A stretch of DNA of 64,000 nt from an uncultured Lentisphaerota bacterium. Its GTDB lineage: Bacteria; Verrucomicrobiota; Kiritimatiellia; CAIQIC01. A program made the translations under genes and the position numbers. Under the pieces are notes generated by a model. It searched no databases. It was not told the origin of the DNA and was given only the letters and a program-made list of their open reading frames with translations. How positions within the stretch are numbered: position 1 is the stretch's first letter; each line of letters starts with the position of its first letter. The stretch spans positions 16,198 to 80,197 of the forward strand of contig CAIWHP010000048.1 of assembly GCA_903912445.1 (NCBI GenBank). Direction: 5' to 3'. Below are positions 43,661-52,405 of this stretch, piece after piece.

Positions 43661-45772
43661 ATGAGCATGAAGCAATGGTTGGGCAGCGGGTGCCTGTTGG
43701 TCGTGCTGGCCTGCGGCGTGACACACGCGGTGGCGGCCAAGAAGGCGGAGCCGGAACTTCCGCTCACCGCCGCCGGGAATGAGCTGCTCGCAAAATATGC
43801 CGACATGCTCAAGGCACTGCAGGCGGAGATCGCCAAGTCGTTGCCGAACGCGAGCGAGCAAAATAAGACCGCCCTCCAGAAAGCCCGTGACGCGGTCAAG
43901 GTGGCGGCGGCGGCGGCGAACGCGGCGCAGCAATCCTTGGGCAAGCTTCAAGGGGCAAAAGGTTTGGTGGAGCACGCGAAGGGCAAGTGGATCGGCGGCG
44001 CCGAGAAGGGCATTGCGCAGGCGGAGGTGGCGTTAAAGAAGGCGACTACGGAGGCTGAACGCGAAGCGGCGAAGAAAGAACTGGCCAAGTGGAGGGCAAA
44101 CAAGGAAGACGGAATCAAAGCCCTCAAGGAGCGTCAGGCAGCCTTGGACAAGGCGAAACTTGATGAGCCGAAGGTAACGCAGGCGAATCAGGCGGCCCAA
44201 GCGTCGTTGGCCCAGGCGCGCGCCAACGAACTCAACGCCGTCAAAGTCCTCTTGGCCGCCGTCGAGCCGTTCCTGGCGAGCGACAAGTTGGACGCGCAAC
44301 TGGTCAAAGGCACCGTGCTGGCCGAGGCGACGCCGCGGGGCTTGGCGGAGTTCGCCCAGCAGGGCAAGGAGCAGGCCGCCTTGGTGGAGAAGCTCCTGGC
44401 CGACGACAAGTTGATGAAGGAAATGCTCATCGCCGGCGGTGCGAGTTCCGCCAAGTATGGCCAGGCAATGCAAATTTACGCGGCGATCCAGCAGGCCAGC
44501 CCGAAGGTCAGCGCAGGCGTCTTTCGGCGGCTGGCGCTGGCCACCAGCCTGGAACACGCCGTGCCGATCAAGCAGTCCAACGCCAAAGAACAAAGCAACG
44601 CGCCGGCCACCGTGGACCCGGTCAAACGCTACCTGCATTATGAGAAGGCGTATCTCGACGGCGAGTTGGATCCGGCGTTCAAGAATTTTTCAGCGTGGGA
44701 ATACCGGATGGTCGTTGACTGCGACGCGCCGGATCAGATTCTGGCGTGGGGCCGCGAGATGCTCCGGGCCTACCGGCCCGACCACATTCTTACCCCCGAC
44801 TATGGCTGGCGCTATTCGGCAACCGTCAGGACCGAGGTCCGGTACGGGTCACAAGACGTTAAGAATGATCTCCCCTCGTTGCACGAGTATCAGAACATCC
44901 CCAAGAACGGGGGCGTGTGCGGTCGGCGAGCGTTCTTTGGGCGGTTTATCGTGAAGAGTTTCGGCATCCCGACCTGGGGTGTGACCCAGCACAAGCATGC
45001 CGCCTTGAGCCATTGGACGCCCAAAGGCTGGGTGGTCAACCTCGGCGCGGGCTTCCCGTATAGCTGGTGGGACAAGGACGAGGCCCCGCGCAGCGGGACG
45101 GACTTCCTCCTGGAGACCCAGGCGCGGGAGCAGGCGCAGGCTTACTTGAAGGTGTTGCGGGCGCAGTGGGTCAGCCGCGTGCTGGGCGAGCAGGCCTACA
45201 ACGATCGCAAGCAAGTGGCCGGCGGCTTCTGGAGCGGCCTGGCGCATTACCAGGCAGTGGTCCTCGCGGCCCACGCGCTTGAACTAGGCCCGCTCGGCCA
45301 AGAACTGGCCGAAGCGAATGAGCCGAAGAAAAAAGAGAAAGTAGAGCAAGCGCCCGTGACGAAGCCGGACCAGCAGATCGTTGTGAGCCCCAACGGGGTC
45401 ATCACCATCCCCGCGGTGGCCCATCAAAAATCAACGGGGCCTGCCGTGGCCATGCAGAGCTTCGCTGGCGGCCTGCAGATGCACTGCAGCGGCGGTTTCA
45501 AAACCCAGTATGCGTTGGAGGCGCCGCAAGCGGGCAGGTATGCGCTGACCGCGCGGGTGGCGACGTTGCAAGAGGGCCAGAGGTGCCTGGTCACGGTGAA
45601 CGATGCCAAGGTGCCGGTTGAAATCGCGGTGCCCTACACCGTCGGCCTGTGGCAGCAGACCCGGCCGGTCGAAATCTCACTCGTCAAGGGGCAGAACCTC
45701 CTCCACTTCGAGGTCCAACCAGGCAGCCGCGGGGTGACGATCAAGGATTTCACCCTCACGCGAGTGCCATAG
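43661..45772 (+). CDS. Exported coiled-coil protein with transglutaminase-like domain
   Basis: 703 residues from ATG 43661 (the frame is open further upstream but only through repeats). Signal peptide (WLGSGCLLVVLACGVTHA). Residues ~35-215 are Ala/Lys/Glu-rich coiled coil ('AEVALKKATTEAEREAAKKELAKW'). Residues ~325-480 carry a Cys-His pair in transglutaminase/cysteine-protease arrangement: 'NGGVCGRRAFFGRFIVKSFGIP' and 'HKHAALSHWTPKGWVV', followed by 'LGAGFPYSWWDKD'. Residues ~565-703 are a beta-sandwich, probably sugar-binding ('GRYALTARVATLQEGQRCLVTVND', 'LHFEVQPGSRGVTIKDF'). Similar architectures occur in planctomycetes. Activity unknown; cross-linking or peptidase roles possible. Confidence 0.75.
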   Translation: MSMKQWLGSGCLLVVLACGVTHAVAAKKAEPELPLTAAGNELLAKYADMLKALQAEIAKSLPNASEQNKTALQKARDAVKVAAAAANAAQQSLGKLQGAKGLVEHAKGKWIGGAEKGIAQAEVALKKATTEAEREAAKKELAKWRANKEDGIKALKERQAALDKAKLDEPKVTQANQAAQASLAQARANELNAVKVLLAAVEPFLASDKLDAQLVKGTVLAEATPRGLAEFAQQGKEQAALVEKLLADDKLMKEMLIAGGASSAKYGQAMQIYAAIQQASPKVSAGVFRRLALATSLEHAVPIKQSNAKEQSNAPATVDPVKRYLHYEKAYLDGELDPAFKNFSAWEYRMVVDCDAPDQILAWGREMLRAYRPDHILTPDYGWRYSATVRTEVRYGSQDVKNDLPSLHEYQNIPKNGGVCGRRAFFGRFIVKSFGIPTWGVTQHKHAALSHWTPKGWVVNLGAGFPYSWWDKDEAPRSGTDFLLETQAREQAQAYLKVLRAQWVSRVLGEQAYNDRKQVAGGFWSGLAHYQAVVLAAHALELGPLGQELAEANEPKKKEKVEQAPVTKPDQQIVVSPNGVITIPAVAHQKSTGPAVAMQSFAGGLQMHCSGGFKTQYALEAPQAGRYALTARVATLQEGQRCLVTVNDAKVPVEIAVPYTVGLWQQTRPVEISLVKGQNLLHFEVQPGSRGVTIKDFTLTRVP

Positions 45773-45818
45773 CAGCAGAGGATTTTTTCAAACAAGGCAT
45801 TCAACCACGGGAGATACC

Positions 45819-46883
45819 ATGAAGAAAATCACCAGCAGCAGGGCGGTGATCGCAGCGGTGGCACTGGCGGCCGCCAGCCTGGCCGTTGCCGGCCAGGCCA
45901 AGCCAGCGGATCAAACGAAGAAGGTGAAGGTGTTCATCCTGTTGGGGCAGTCGAACATGGTCGGCATGGGGAACATCGCCGGCGACAAGGGCGAGAGCCT
46001 GGAGAAGGCCGTCAAGACGGAGAAGCTCTATCCGTATCTTCTGGATGCTTCCGGGAACTGGGCGGAGCGCCATGACGTGCGCTACGTGCAGGTGATGGTG
46101 GGCCGGGGCGGCGGCATGAATGTCCTGCACAACGAAGCGTTGAAGGTCGGCAAAGGCAAGCTGGGCATCGAATTTGGCCTTGGGCACGTGCTGGGCGAGT
46201 CTCTGGACGAGCCCGTCATGCTGCTCAAGAGCTGCATCGGCAACCGCGCCTTGGGCTGGGATCTGTTGCCCCCGGGCAGCAAGGGTTACGATTTCACGAC
46301 CACGGACAAGAAGACGGGCAAGGCAGTCACGTACACGTACGCCGGCTACAAGGAGACGCCTGATCGCTGGGAAAAGGGCACGAAGGCAGAGCCGACGAAA
46401 TACGGTTGGTACGCCGGCAAGCAGTACGACGACGACGTGGCCAATGCCAAGAAGGTCCTGTCCGAGCTCGACAAGTATTGCCCGGGAGCCGGGGGGTATG
46501 AAGTGGCCGGGTTCCTGTGGTGGCAGGGTGAGCGGGATTGCGGCAGCGAAGCGCTGTCCAGCCGCTACGAGCAGAATCTCGTCGCCGTGATCAAAGCGCT
46601 GCGGAAGGACTTCGACGCGCCCAACGCGAAGTTCATCATCGCCACGCTGGGTGAGGCGAAGCAAGGCTGCGGCGGCAACACCGAGACCGTGATGAACGCC
46701 CACCTGGCTGTGGACGGGAAGACCGGCAAGTACCCCGAGTTCAAAGGCAATGTGGCCACCGTTTATACCCACGAGATGGCGCGCGGCGGCAACGGCAACA
46801 GTCATTACGGCGGGAATGCCAAGGTGTACATGGACGTCGGTGAAGCCATGGGCAAGGCCATGGTGGAGCTGTTGAAGAAATAG
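45819..46883 (+). CDS. SASA-domain carbohydrate esterase (CE6-like)
   Basis: 354 residues, signal peptide ([18 protein letters not shown]). Nucleophile S45 in '[13 protein letters not shown]'; '[10 protein letters not shown]' and '[25 protein letters not shown]' complete the SGNH blocks, His in 'NSHYGG' being the probable base. Such enzymes deacetylate xylan or other polysaccharides. Spacing 46 bp after the transglutaminase-like gene with GGGAGA ribosome site; likely co-transcribed. Different subfamily from the esterase at 40319. Confidence 0.88.
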   Translation: MKKITSSRAVIAAVALAAASLAVAGQAKPADQTKKVKVFILLGQSNMVGMGNIAGDKGESLEKAVKTEKLYPYLLDASGNWAERHDVRYVQVMVGRGGGMNVLHNEALKVGKGKLGIEFGLGHVLGESLDEPVMLLKSCIGNRALGWDLLPPGSKGYDFTTTDKKTGKAVTYTYAGYKETPDRWEKGTKAEPTKYGWYAGKQYDDDVANAKKVLSELDKYCPGAGGYEVAGFLWWQGERDCGSEALSSRYEQNLVAVIKALRKDFDAPNAKFIIATLGEAKQGCGGNTETVMNAHLAVDGKTGKYPEFKGNVATVYTHEMARGGNGNSHYGGNAKVYMDVGEAMGKAMVELLKK

Positions 46884-46905
46884 TTGGTTCCTGCGCAAAC
46901 AAAAA

Positions 46906-47010
46906 AAGCCCGTCGCCGCCCGCTACGCGTGGAGCGGCAACGCGCCGTGGGCTAACCTGTCCAACAAGGACGGCCTTCCCGCGCAGCCCTTCCGCACCGA
47001 CGGCTGTAAA
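46906..47010 (+). pseudogene. 3' fragment of a sialate O-acetylesterase gene
   Basis: Encodes '[20 protein letters not shown]' and '[15 protein letters not shown]', nearly identical to the last ~33 residues of the enzyme ending at 41878 ('[20 protein letters not shown]', 'KDGLPAQTFRSDDWK'), but without stop codon at the homologous place and with no upstream part. Immediately followed by repeat copy C, as the intact gene is followed by copy B. Part of a 344-bp gap. Confidence 0.85.
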
Positions 47011-47130
47011 GGCGCCGTGGCATGGCTTGGCAGGTCGGCGCACAACCAGGTGCGCATGGTTTTTCAGTGCCAAAGTGCGGTTGCAAAGCGGCTCTTACCC
47101 GGTGGGGGCGTCGAAGCAATTTTTAATCTG
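47011..47130 (+). repeat. Dispersed ~125-bp repeat, copy C
   Basis: Shows 'GTGCGCATGGTTTTTCAG', 'AGTGCGGTTGCAAAGCGG' and 'CCGGTGGGGGCGTCGAAGCA' in the same order and orientation as copies B, D and E. Diverged in the left half. Confidence 0.65.
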
Positions 47131-47227
47131 GGCATTGTCTGCACGCCGCCGAGACCAGGGAAGAGTGCGGCCTGTCAAAGTCTGTTGGCAGTGTGGCGTG
47201 CGCAGCTCGGGCCGTGCCGCTTGGCTC

Positions 47228-48760
47228 TTATTCCCCGGCGGCAGAAGGTCTGAAGCGTTCGGCGATGCGCTCGACACCTCTGCGCGGTCCGTCAACCGGC
47301 CTGAACCCGGTTTCAGGCGCCCAGCCGGTTTTCGACGGGTAGGGATAGAGAGGTAGGTCCAGTTCGGTCTTTCCCTCTACGACGCGCTGCCCCTTGATCA
47401 TCTCCGGAGCCATGTTCTTTTCCCGCCAGTTAATGACGAGGTCCAGCATGTTCGGCAATTTGTTGATGCCGGGGCCAGGTCCGTGGCTCATGCCCGGAAT
47501 GATGTAGAACCTGATAAACGCCCGGGCTTTTTCGATGGATCCGCAATGCTCGGCCACGCGTTCATAATAATCAAGCGAGGCATGGTAGGGCACGCAGGAA
47601 TCGGCGGAGCCGGAGATCATGATCAGCTTGCCGCTGCGTTTTTCGAACCGGCTCAGGTCGGGATTCTCCGCGTTCAGATATGGACCGAGCGCGGCGGTGT
47701 AGGTGTCGAGGTCCTTTCCAAAATCGATGGCCATAAGGTCCTTCTCCGCGCCGAACACCCAGTTGAAGAGGTAGAGGTGGCCGTGCGCAATGTTGAAGGA
47801 GCTGCCGAACGGAATGCCGCAAAAGATGCGTTCGCCGGTGAGGGCATGTCGCGGGCCGTCGAACAGCTTCCGGAGGGCGGCCGCATGGGCATCCGACAGG
47901 GTCGGATCCTTCTGCCGGGCAAGCTTGATGACCGCCTCGATATCCTGCTTGTCGCAGCGCGGGTCGGACACGAGCTTGCCGGCGGTCTGCGGTATTTCGC
48001 GCGCCGCCATGTATTCGTTGCCGGCACGGATGATGTTGTTTTGCTGCGCCTCCGTGAACGGACAGCGGCGGAATAGCTGGTCGTTCCACAGGAAATAGGC
48101 GTGCAGCGGGGTGCGGCAGTGCGCGGGGATGTTGGCGACGATGCCATCGTAGTCCCCGGGATACCGCTGCGCTTCCTGGAGTGCCTGCTGCCCGCCGGTT
48201 GAGCCGCCGCTGAAATAGGCATACTCCGGCTCCTTGCCGTAATACGCCTTGATGACCTGTTTTGCGGCAACGGTCATGAGGTGCGTGGCACGGTACCCGA
48301 AATCCTTCCAGACCTCCGGGTTTCCAATTCCGGAAGAGGAGTTCGGCGCCGTTCCCATGTCGGTGGTCGCGACCGCATAGCCACCGGAGAACATGCCCGC
48401 CAACGTGCCGGGATTGATGCTTCCCGCAGCGCCGCCATTGCCCAGGCCGACGAACCGTCCGTTCCATGTGCCGGCTTTTGGCAGCCATACTTCAACATGG
48501 ATATTGGAGCGTTCGGCCGGGTTGAGAACGATCTTCACCATGGTACGCGGCGGCAGGTTGCTTAAGGAGTGCCCTTTGGCTGTTGCCATGGTCGGGGCGT
48601 CGTTGTACTCCACGAGCGCAATTCTTCCCGCGTCGATTTTCAACTCCCTGAGAACCGCGAGCCCATCCTTTTCCCCCAACGGTTCGACGACAGTCGCCGC
48701 AGTCGCCACGCCACACACCAGCGCGAGCAAAACCAACCAACAAGCGATTTGTTTCTTCAT
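47228..48760 (-). CDS. Tannase/feruloyl esterase family protein
   Basis: 510 residues from ATG 48760, which opens a signal peptide ([20 protein letters not shown]). Tannase-family blocks: '[17 protein letters not shown]' with the oxyanion region, nucleophile S187 in '[29 protein letters not shown]', acidic residue in '[19 protein letters not shown]' and catalytic His in '[10 protein letters not shown]'. The paired Cys near acid and base (in 'SCVP' and 'EHCGS'/'HCRT') recall the family's disulfide-stabilised triad. Hydrolyses aromatic esters (ferulate, gallate) on plant material. Convergent with the esterase fragment; divergent from the PHP gene. Confidence 0.88.
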   Translation of the reverse strand: MKKQIACWLVLLALVCGVATAATVVEPLGEKDGLAVLRELKIDAGRIALVEYNDAPTMATAKGHSLSNLPPRTMVKIVLNPAERSNIHVEVWLPKAGTWNGRFVGLGNGGAAGSINPGTLAGMFSGGYAVATTDMGTAPNSSSGIGNPEVWKDFGYRATHLMTVAAKQVIKAYYGKEPEYAYFSGGSTGGQQALQEAQRYPGDYDGIVANIPAHCRTPLHAYFLWNDQLFRRCPFTEAQQNNIIRAGNEYMAAREIPQTAGKLVSDPRCDKQDIEAVIKLARQKDPTLSDAHAAALRKLFDGPRHALTGERIFCGIPFGSSFNIAHGHLYLFNWVFGAEKDLMAIDFGKDLDTYTAALGPYLNAENPDLSRFEKRSGKLIMISGSADSCVPYHASLDYYERVAEHCGSIEKARAFIRFYIIPGMSHGPGPGINKLPNMLDLVINWREKNMAPEMIKGQRVVEGKTELDLPLYPYPSKTGWAPETGFRPVDGPRRGVERIAERFRPSAAGE

Positions 48761-48867
48761 GATGTATTCCTGACCAATGACGCACACCGCGTCAGAATAG
48801 AACCCAGCGGGAACTCACTTGGCAAGCAGGATGTCACAAGCAGCACTGTTCCCTGTTCGCTCCCGCT

Positions 48868-48998
48868 CGAAATCGACCGGGAATGGTCTTGCTTTTGCAG
48901 GGCGCTGCGCAAAAATGCGCGCGTGCTTTTTCCACGTCATCGTGCGGTCGAAAAGCGGAACCGACCCGGTGGGTGCGTCGATGCAGTTGCTTCCCGGG
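48868..48998 (+). repeat. Dispersed ~125-bp repeat, copy D
   Basis: 'AAAAATGCGCGCGTGCTTTT', 'GTGCGGTCGAAAAGCGG' and 'CCGGTGGGTGCGTCGATGCA' match copies B, C and E. GCTTTTTC and GAAAAGC can pair. Sits between divergent tannase and PHP genes and so probably contains or replaces promoter sequence. Confidence 0.75.
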
Positions 48999-49017
48999 AA
49001 CAACGGAGAAATGAACC

Positions 49018-50028
49018 ATGAAGCGCAGGGCTTTCTTCCAGTATTCCGGGCTGGTCGCGGCAGGCGCCGCCTTGCTCGGTGGGCCGGCGGCGGGACAGCA
49101 GGCGCCGCCTGCGCCGAAGGCCCAGGCCAAGCTGCCTCCGCCGGTTAATCCCTTTCAGCAGGAAGGCAACTGGTACAAGGCCGCGTTGCATGTCCACACC
49201 AAGACCTCGGATGGCGATGTTGATGTGGCCACCCGACTCGCACAGTATCGCAGCGCCGGGTTTCACGTTGTCGCCGTCACCGATCACTGGAAGACCAACG
49301 ACCTGACCCCCTTCGCGGGGGATGGGTTCCTCGCCATCAATAGCATGGAGGCGCATCCGCTGACCGGCACGGGCGCGCCGGCGCATCATTTTGTGTGCCT
49401 CGATGTGCCGCACCCCTTCGAACTCGCCAAGGAATTACCCGCGCAACAGTTGCTCGACACCGTCAAGCGGGCCGGCGGCAAGGTGGTGTATGCGCATCCC
49501 TATTGGACCGCCCACAGCATCGAAGAGATGCAGGAAGTCAGCGGCTACGTGGCCGTCGAGGTGTACAACGGCCACTGTGACCTGGCGAGCGCCAAGGGCT
49601 TCAGCCGTGTGCATATTGACCAATTGCTCAACAAGGGACTGTACGTTGGCCTGACGGCCGTGGACGACATACACAAAAGCGCCTGGATGGGGCAGGGCTG
49701 GACGATGATCCGCGCCAAGGGACTCAACAAGGCCGACATCATGGAGGCCTTCGGGAAGGGCAGCTTCTACGCCTCGTGTGGACCAACGATCGTGGACTTC
49801 CGCGTCGAGAACGGCACGGTCAGCCTCAAGGCTTCACCCGTCATGCGGATCCGGTTTCTTTACAACGGATCCGGTGGCGGTCGGCTTTTCCAGGCAGAGA
49901 GCGGCAAGACCCTGACCGAAGCCAGGTGGAAACTTGCCGGCGGCCGGAAACCGGCCAAATGGGTGCGCGCCGAAGTTGTGGACAAGGATGGGAAGCACGC
50001 CTGGACCAATCCGCTCATGTGCGCATAG
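49018..50028 (+). CDS. PHP-domain metal-dependent phosphoesterase-like exported protein
   Basis: 336 residues. The leader begins 'KRRAFFQYSGLVAAGAALLGG', a possible twin-arginine signal. PHP motifs: H58-V-H60-T-K-T-S-D65-G, 'VVAVTDHW' around residue 93, 'NSMEAHPL' around 110, 'VVYAHPYW' around 160, 'AVDDIH' around 220: all metal-binding positions occupied. The last ~75 residues form a beta-rich tail ('MRIRFLYNGSGGGRLF'). Exported PHP proteins of this type are found in Bacteroidetes and PVC polysaccharide clusters; the substrate is not known. GAAC-GGAGAAA ribosome site. Confidence 0.85.
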   Translation: MKRRAFFQYSGLVAAGAALLGGPAAGQQAPPAPKAQAKLPPPVNPFQQEGNWYKAALHVHTKTSDGDVDVATRLAQYRSAGFHVVAVTDHWKTNDLTPFAGDGFLAINSMEAHPLTGTGAPAHHFVCLDVPHPFELAKELPAQQLLDTVKRAGGKVVYAHPYWTAHSIEEMQEVSGYVAVEVYNGHCDLASAKGFSRVHIDQLLNKGLYVGLTAVDDIHKSAWMGQGWTMIRAKGLNKADIMEAFGKGSFYASCGPTIVDFRVENGTVSLKASPVMRIRFLYNGSGGGRLFQAESGKTLTEARWKLAGGRKPAKWVRAEVVDKDGKHAWTNPLMCA

Positions 50029-50039
50029 TGCGGCGCGGA

Positions 50040-50155
50040 GATAGACACGTTGGCGGCGCACCGCGCAAGAATGCCGGCGTGCTTTTCTATGTCAACCGGC
50101 GGTCGAAAAGCGGCGTGCTGCCGGTGGCTGCGACGCGGCAATGTCTTGTTGGGCG
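50040..50155 (+). repeat. Dispersed ~125-bp repeat, copy E
   Basis: 'CGGCGTGCTTTTCTATGTCA', 'CCGGCGGTCGAAAAGCGGCG' and 'GCCGGTGGCTGCGACGCGGC' in the same order. GTGCTTTTC and GAAAAGCGGC can form a hairpin. Lies right after the PHP gene. Confidence 0.7.
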
Positions 50156-50274
50156 TACTGGTGAGAGTAGCGTCCGTGCGGTTCGGCCGTCGCTCCTCCC
50201 GGTACGCCTGACCACCGACCGACGAAAGGCTGCTGCCAACGATGAACAATGAGTGCGTGCAGCGGTTTTATGAA

Positions 50275-50595
50275 TGAGCAAAAACCTTTGAAAGCCATGC
50301 GCCGTGGTATCAGCACTACTCACTGGCACGGGCGGGCGCGGTGACTCTGGCGTATAACCTCTGCGTCCTGCTGCAACGTGAACCGGGCAAGGCGGACAAG
50401 CACGAGTTGCAGATCCTCCGCATGCGGTTATCCCTCCATGGCGCCGTCTGGCGTCGGACCCACGGCCAACCCACGCTGCGGTTGGCGGTTCCACCCCATC
50501 TGCGCAGGTGGTGGATAGCGATTATCGACAAGCTCCGCAGCCCTCTGCCGCCCTTCAACCGCTACTGCAAGGCAGTTGAAACGCTGCGAGCATAA
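50275..50595 (+). pseudogene. Possible transposase C-terminal remnant
   Basis: Open frame after a TGA at about 50274, with no proper start, reading 'HAPWYQHYSLARAGAVTLAY', 'LQREPGKADKHELQILRMRLSL' and 'WWIAIIDKLRSPLPPFNRYC'. Helical, Arg/Leu-rich end with 'LQILRMRL' and a terminal 'FNRYCKAVETL' reminiscent of the C-terminus of DDE (IS1380-like or IS4-like) transposases. Rest of the element missing. This occupies part of the 784-bp gap between the PHP and VOC genes; the remainder holds repeat copy E and a palindrome pair. Confidence 0.35.
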
Positions 50596-50721
50596 GGAGG
50601 CGTGCAGGCCATTATCGGAGGGTCAACTGAAGCGTTCAAGCTTAGGTTGCCACGGAGCTTATGGGCATGGCGCGGCAGCAACAAGGGGAATCCGTTGGCG
50701 GCAGCGCTGTCGATGGGGCGC

Positions 50722-50769
50722 TTTCCAAGGTTTGGAAAAGGGCTGGCCTTTATTTCCAATCCTTGGAAA
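50722..50769. repeat. Paired TTTCCAA-N3-TTGGAAA palindromes
   Basis: TTTCCAA-GGT-TTGGAAA (50722-50738) and TTTCCAA-TCC-TTGGAAA (50753-50769): all four arms perfect, centres 31 bp apart. About 44 bp before the VOC start codon. Confidence 0.9.
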
Positions 50770-50812
50770 ACTCCGCCCAGCGGACTTGTTTGCAGGTACG
50801 TGGGAGAACTCA

Positions 50813-51181
50813 ATGACAGCGCATTTTGACCATGTGGGGCTGACCGTCCGCGACCTGGACGAGGCCATCAAGTTTTTCGCCGAGCTGTTCGGTTTTGGGA
50901 TACGGCAACGCTGGAACCAGCCCCGGCAGGCGTTCGTCGGGCGCGGTGCGGTCGTGCTCGGGCTGATCGAGCAGCCGGGCTTTGATGCTCGCAACATGAC
51001 GGCGACACACATCGCGTTCCCCTGTGCAAAGGAAGATTTCCCGGCTTTCGCGGCGAAGGTCGTGAAGCTCGGCGCGGAGATCGTCAGCGGCCCCAAGCCA
51101 CAGCGCAACGGCGAGACGATCCTCTTCCGCGATCCCTCCGGCAACGTCTTCGAGATCTGCCACCCGCCCTTCCGGAATTGA
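50813..51181 (+). CDS. VOC (glyoxalase/bleomycin-resistance) superfamily protein
   Basis: 122 residues from ATG 50813 (GGGAGA upstream). Single VOC domain with two beta-alpha-beta-beta-beta halves: 'FDHVGLTVRDLDEAIKFFAELFGF' and 'TATHIAFPCAKEDFPAFAAKVVKLG...ILFRDPSGNVFEICHP'. Likely metal ligands H7, E (in 'LIEQPG'), H64 and E116, the usual His/Glu set. Reaction not predictable. Cytoplasmic. It converges with pdxB, 29 bp away. Confidence 0.88.
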   Translation: MTAHFDHVGLTVRDLDEAIKFFAELFGFGIRQRWNQPRQAFVGRGAVVLGLIEQPGFDARNMTATHIAFPCAKEDFPAFAAKVVKLGAEIVSGPKPQRNGETILFRDPSGNVFEICHPPFRN

Positions 51182-51210
51182 CCGCTCCGTTGGCCCAAGC
51201 CTGGGGAGGC

Positions 51211-52368
51211 TTACACCGCTTCGACCTGGAAGCCGAAGCCGCGCAGCAGCTCGCGCAGCAGCGGCGAGGCGTTGGTGAGGCGGACGGCGTGCGCGGCGAA
51301 TTCGCGGCGCTCGGGATAGTGCTTGCGGAGCTTTTCGAAGTGCTCTCCCCACGCCTTGCCTTCGCCCGACGCGCCGGCGCGCAGGGCGCGGTCGTCGGCG
51401 GGGAGGTCGTAGGCGGTCAGGAGGATGCGGGCGAGCGCGCTTTCCACGTCGAGCTGCGCGGCGTCGGTCTCGATCAGGGGCAGGGTGGGGTGGGTGATGG
51501 CGCGCGGCGGCGTCCAGTTCGGCGTCAGGCCGCAGGCGCGGCAGAGCGCCTGGTGGCACTGCACCGTGCCGTTGAGCCGGCCTTCAAACGAATAGCCGGC
51601 GATGTGCGGCGTGCCGAGCGCGGCCATGGCGAGCAGCTCGCGCGAGGTGTTCGGCTCGTCCTCCCAGACATCGAGCAGCGCATCGCAGATCGTTTTCTGC
51701 GCCAGGGCCCGCTCCACGCAGGCGGTCTCCATCACCTCGCCGCGCGAGGCGTTGATGAACAGCGCGCCGCGCTTGAGCTGCGCAAAAAACTTTTCACCGG
51801 CGAGGTGGAAGGTCGGGTGCGGACCCTTCTTTTCGAGCGGCGTGTGCAGCGTGATCACGTCGCACTGCGGCAGGATTTCCTCCAGCGGCCGATAGATCGG
51901 ATCGCCGGTTTTTGCGGCAAGCGGCGGATCGTTGAGCAGCACGCGCATGCCCAGCAGGCGCGCCTTGTGCGCCACGCGGCTGCCGACCTGGCCGACGCCG
52001 ACGATGCCGAGCGTCAGCCCGGCCAGCTTGCGGCCGCGCCGCTGGCCGAGCTGGAGCAGCAGTGCGGCGCTGATGTATTCGGCCACGCTGTTCGCGTTGC
52101 AGCCGGCCGCGGCGTACCACGTCAGGCCCGCCTGGGTCAGCCAGTCGGTGTCGAAATGGTCGAAGCCCGCCGTCGCGGTGCCGACGAAGCGGACGCGGCT
52201 GCCCGCGAGCAGCGCGCTGTTGCAGTCGGTCTTGGAGCGCACGATGAGCGCATCGGCGTCGTGGACGGTGGCGGCCTTGATCTCGCGGTCGGGCGCGACC
52301 ACGCATTCGCCGAGCGTCGCGAACGCCTCGCGGCCGAGCAATACACTGGAAGCACAAACGATTTTCAT
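51211..52368 (-). CDS. pdxB: Erythronate-4-phosphate dehydrogenase
   Basis: 385 residues, family-typical length (about 380). Oxidises 4-phosphoerythronate in the DXP-dependent pyridoxal-phosphate pathway. Dinucleotide-binding 'GIVGVGQVGSRVA' at 121-133; 2-hydroxyacid dehydrogenase catalytic residues R209 ('NASRGEV'), E238 ('VWEDEPN') and H255 ('PHIAGYS'), matching E. coli R208/E237/H254 with an offset of one. The C-terminal dimerisation domain (residues ~285-385) is present, which separates PdxB from other D-2-hydroxyacid dehydrogenases. Next gene on the same strand is a GT39 protein, 37 bp upstream of this one. Confidence 0.9.
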   Translation of the reverse strand: MKIVCASSVLLGREAFATLGECVVAPDREIKAATVHDADALIVRSKTDCNSALLAGSRVRFVGTATAGFDHFDTDWLTQAGLTWYAAAGCNANSVAEYISAALLLQLGQRRGRKLAGLTLGIVGVGQVGSRVAHKARLLGMRVLLNDPPLAAKTGDPIYRPLEEILPQCDVITLHTPLEKKGPHPTFHLAGEKFFAQLKRGALFINASRGEVMETACVERALAQKTICDALLDVWEDEPNTSRELLAMAALGTPHIAGYSFEGRLNGTVQCHQALCRACGLTPNWTPPRAITHPTLPLIETDAAQLDVESALARILLTAYDLPADDRALRAGASGEGKAWGEHFEKLRKHYPERREFAAHAVRLTNASPLLRELLRGFGFQVEAV

Positions 52369-52405
52369 GGGTTTTCTCCTGGTTCAAGTCTGGAGGCCAA
52401 GGGTA

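Noticed and set aside
39460-50155. Integron-like attC sites
   Set aside because: The five ~125-bp repeats flank accessory genes in one orientation, which suggested attC. But the blocks between them hold several large genes in both orientations and I could not find paired RYYYAAC/GTTRRRY core sites, nor an integron integrase.
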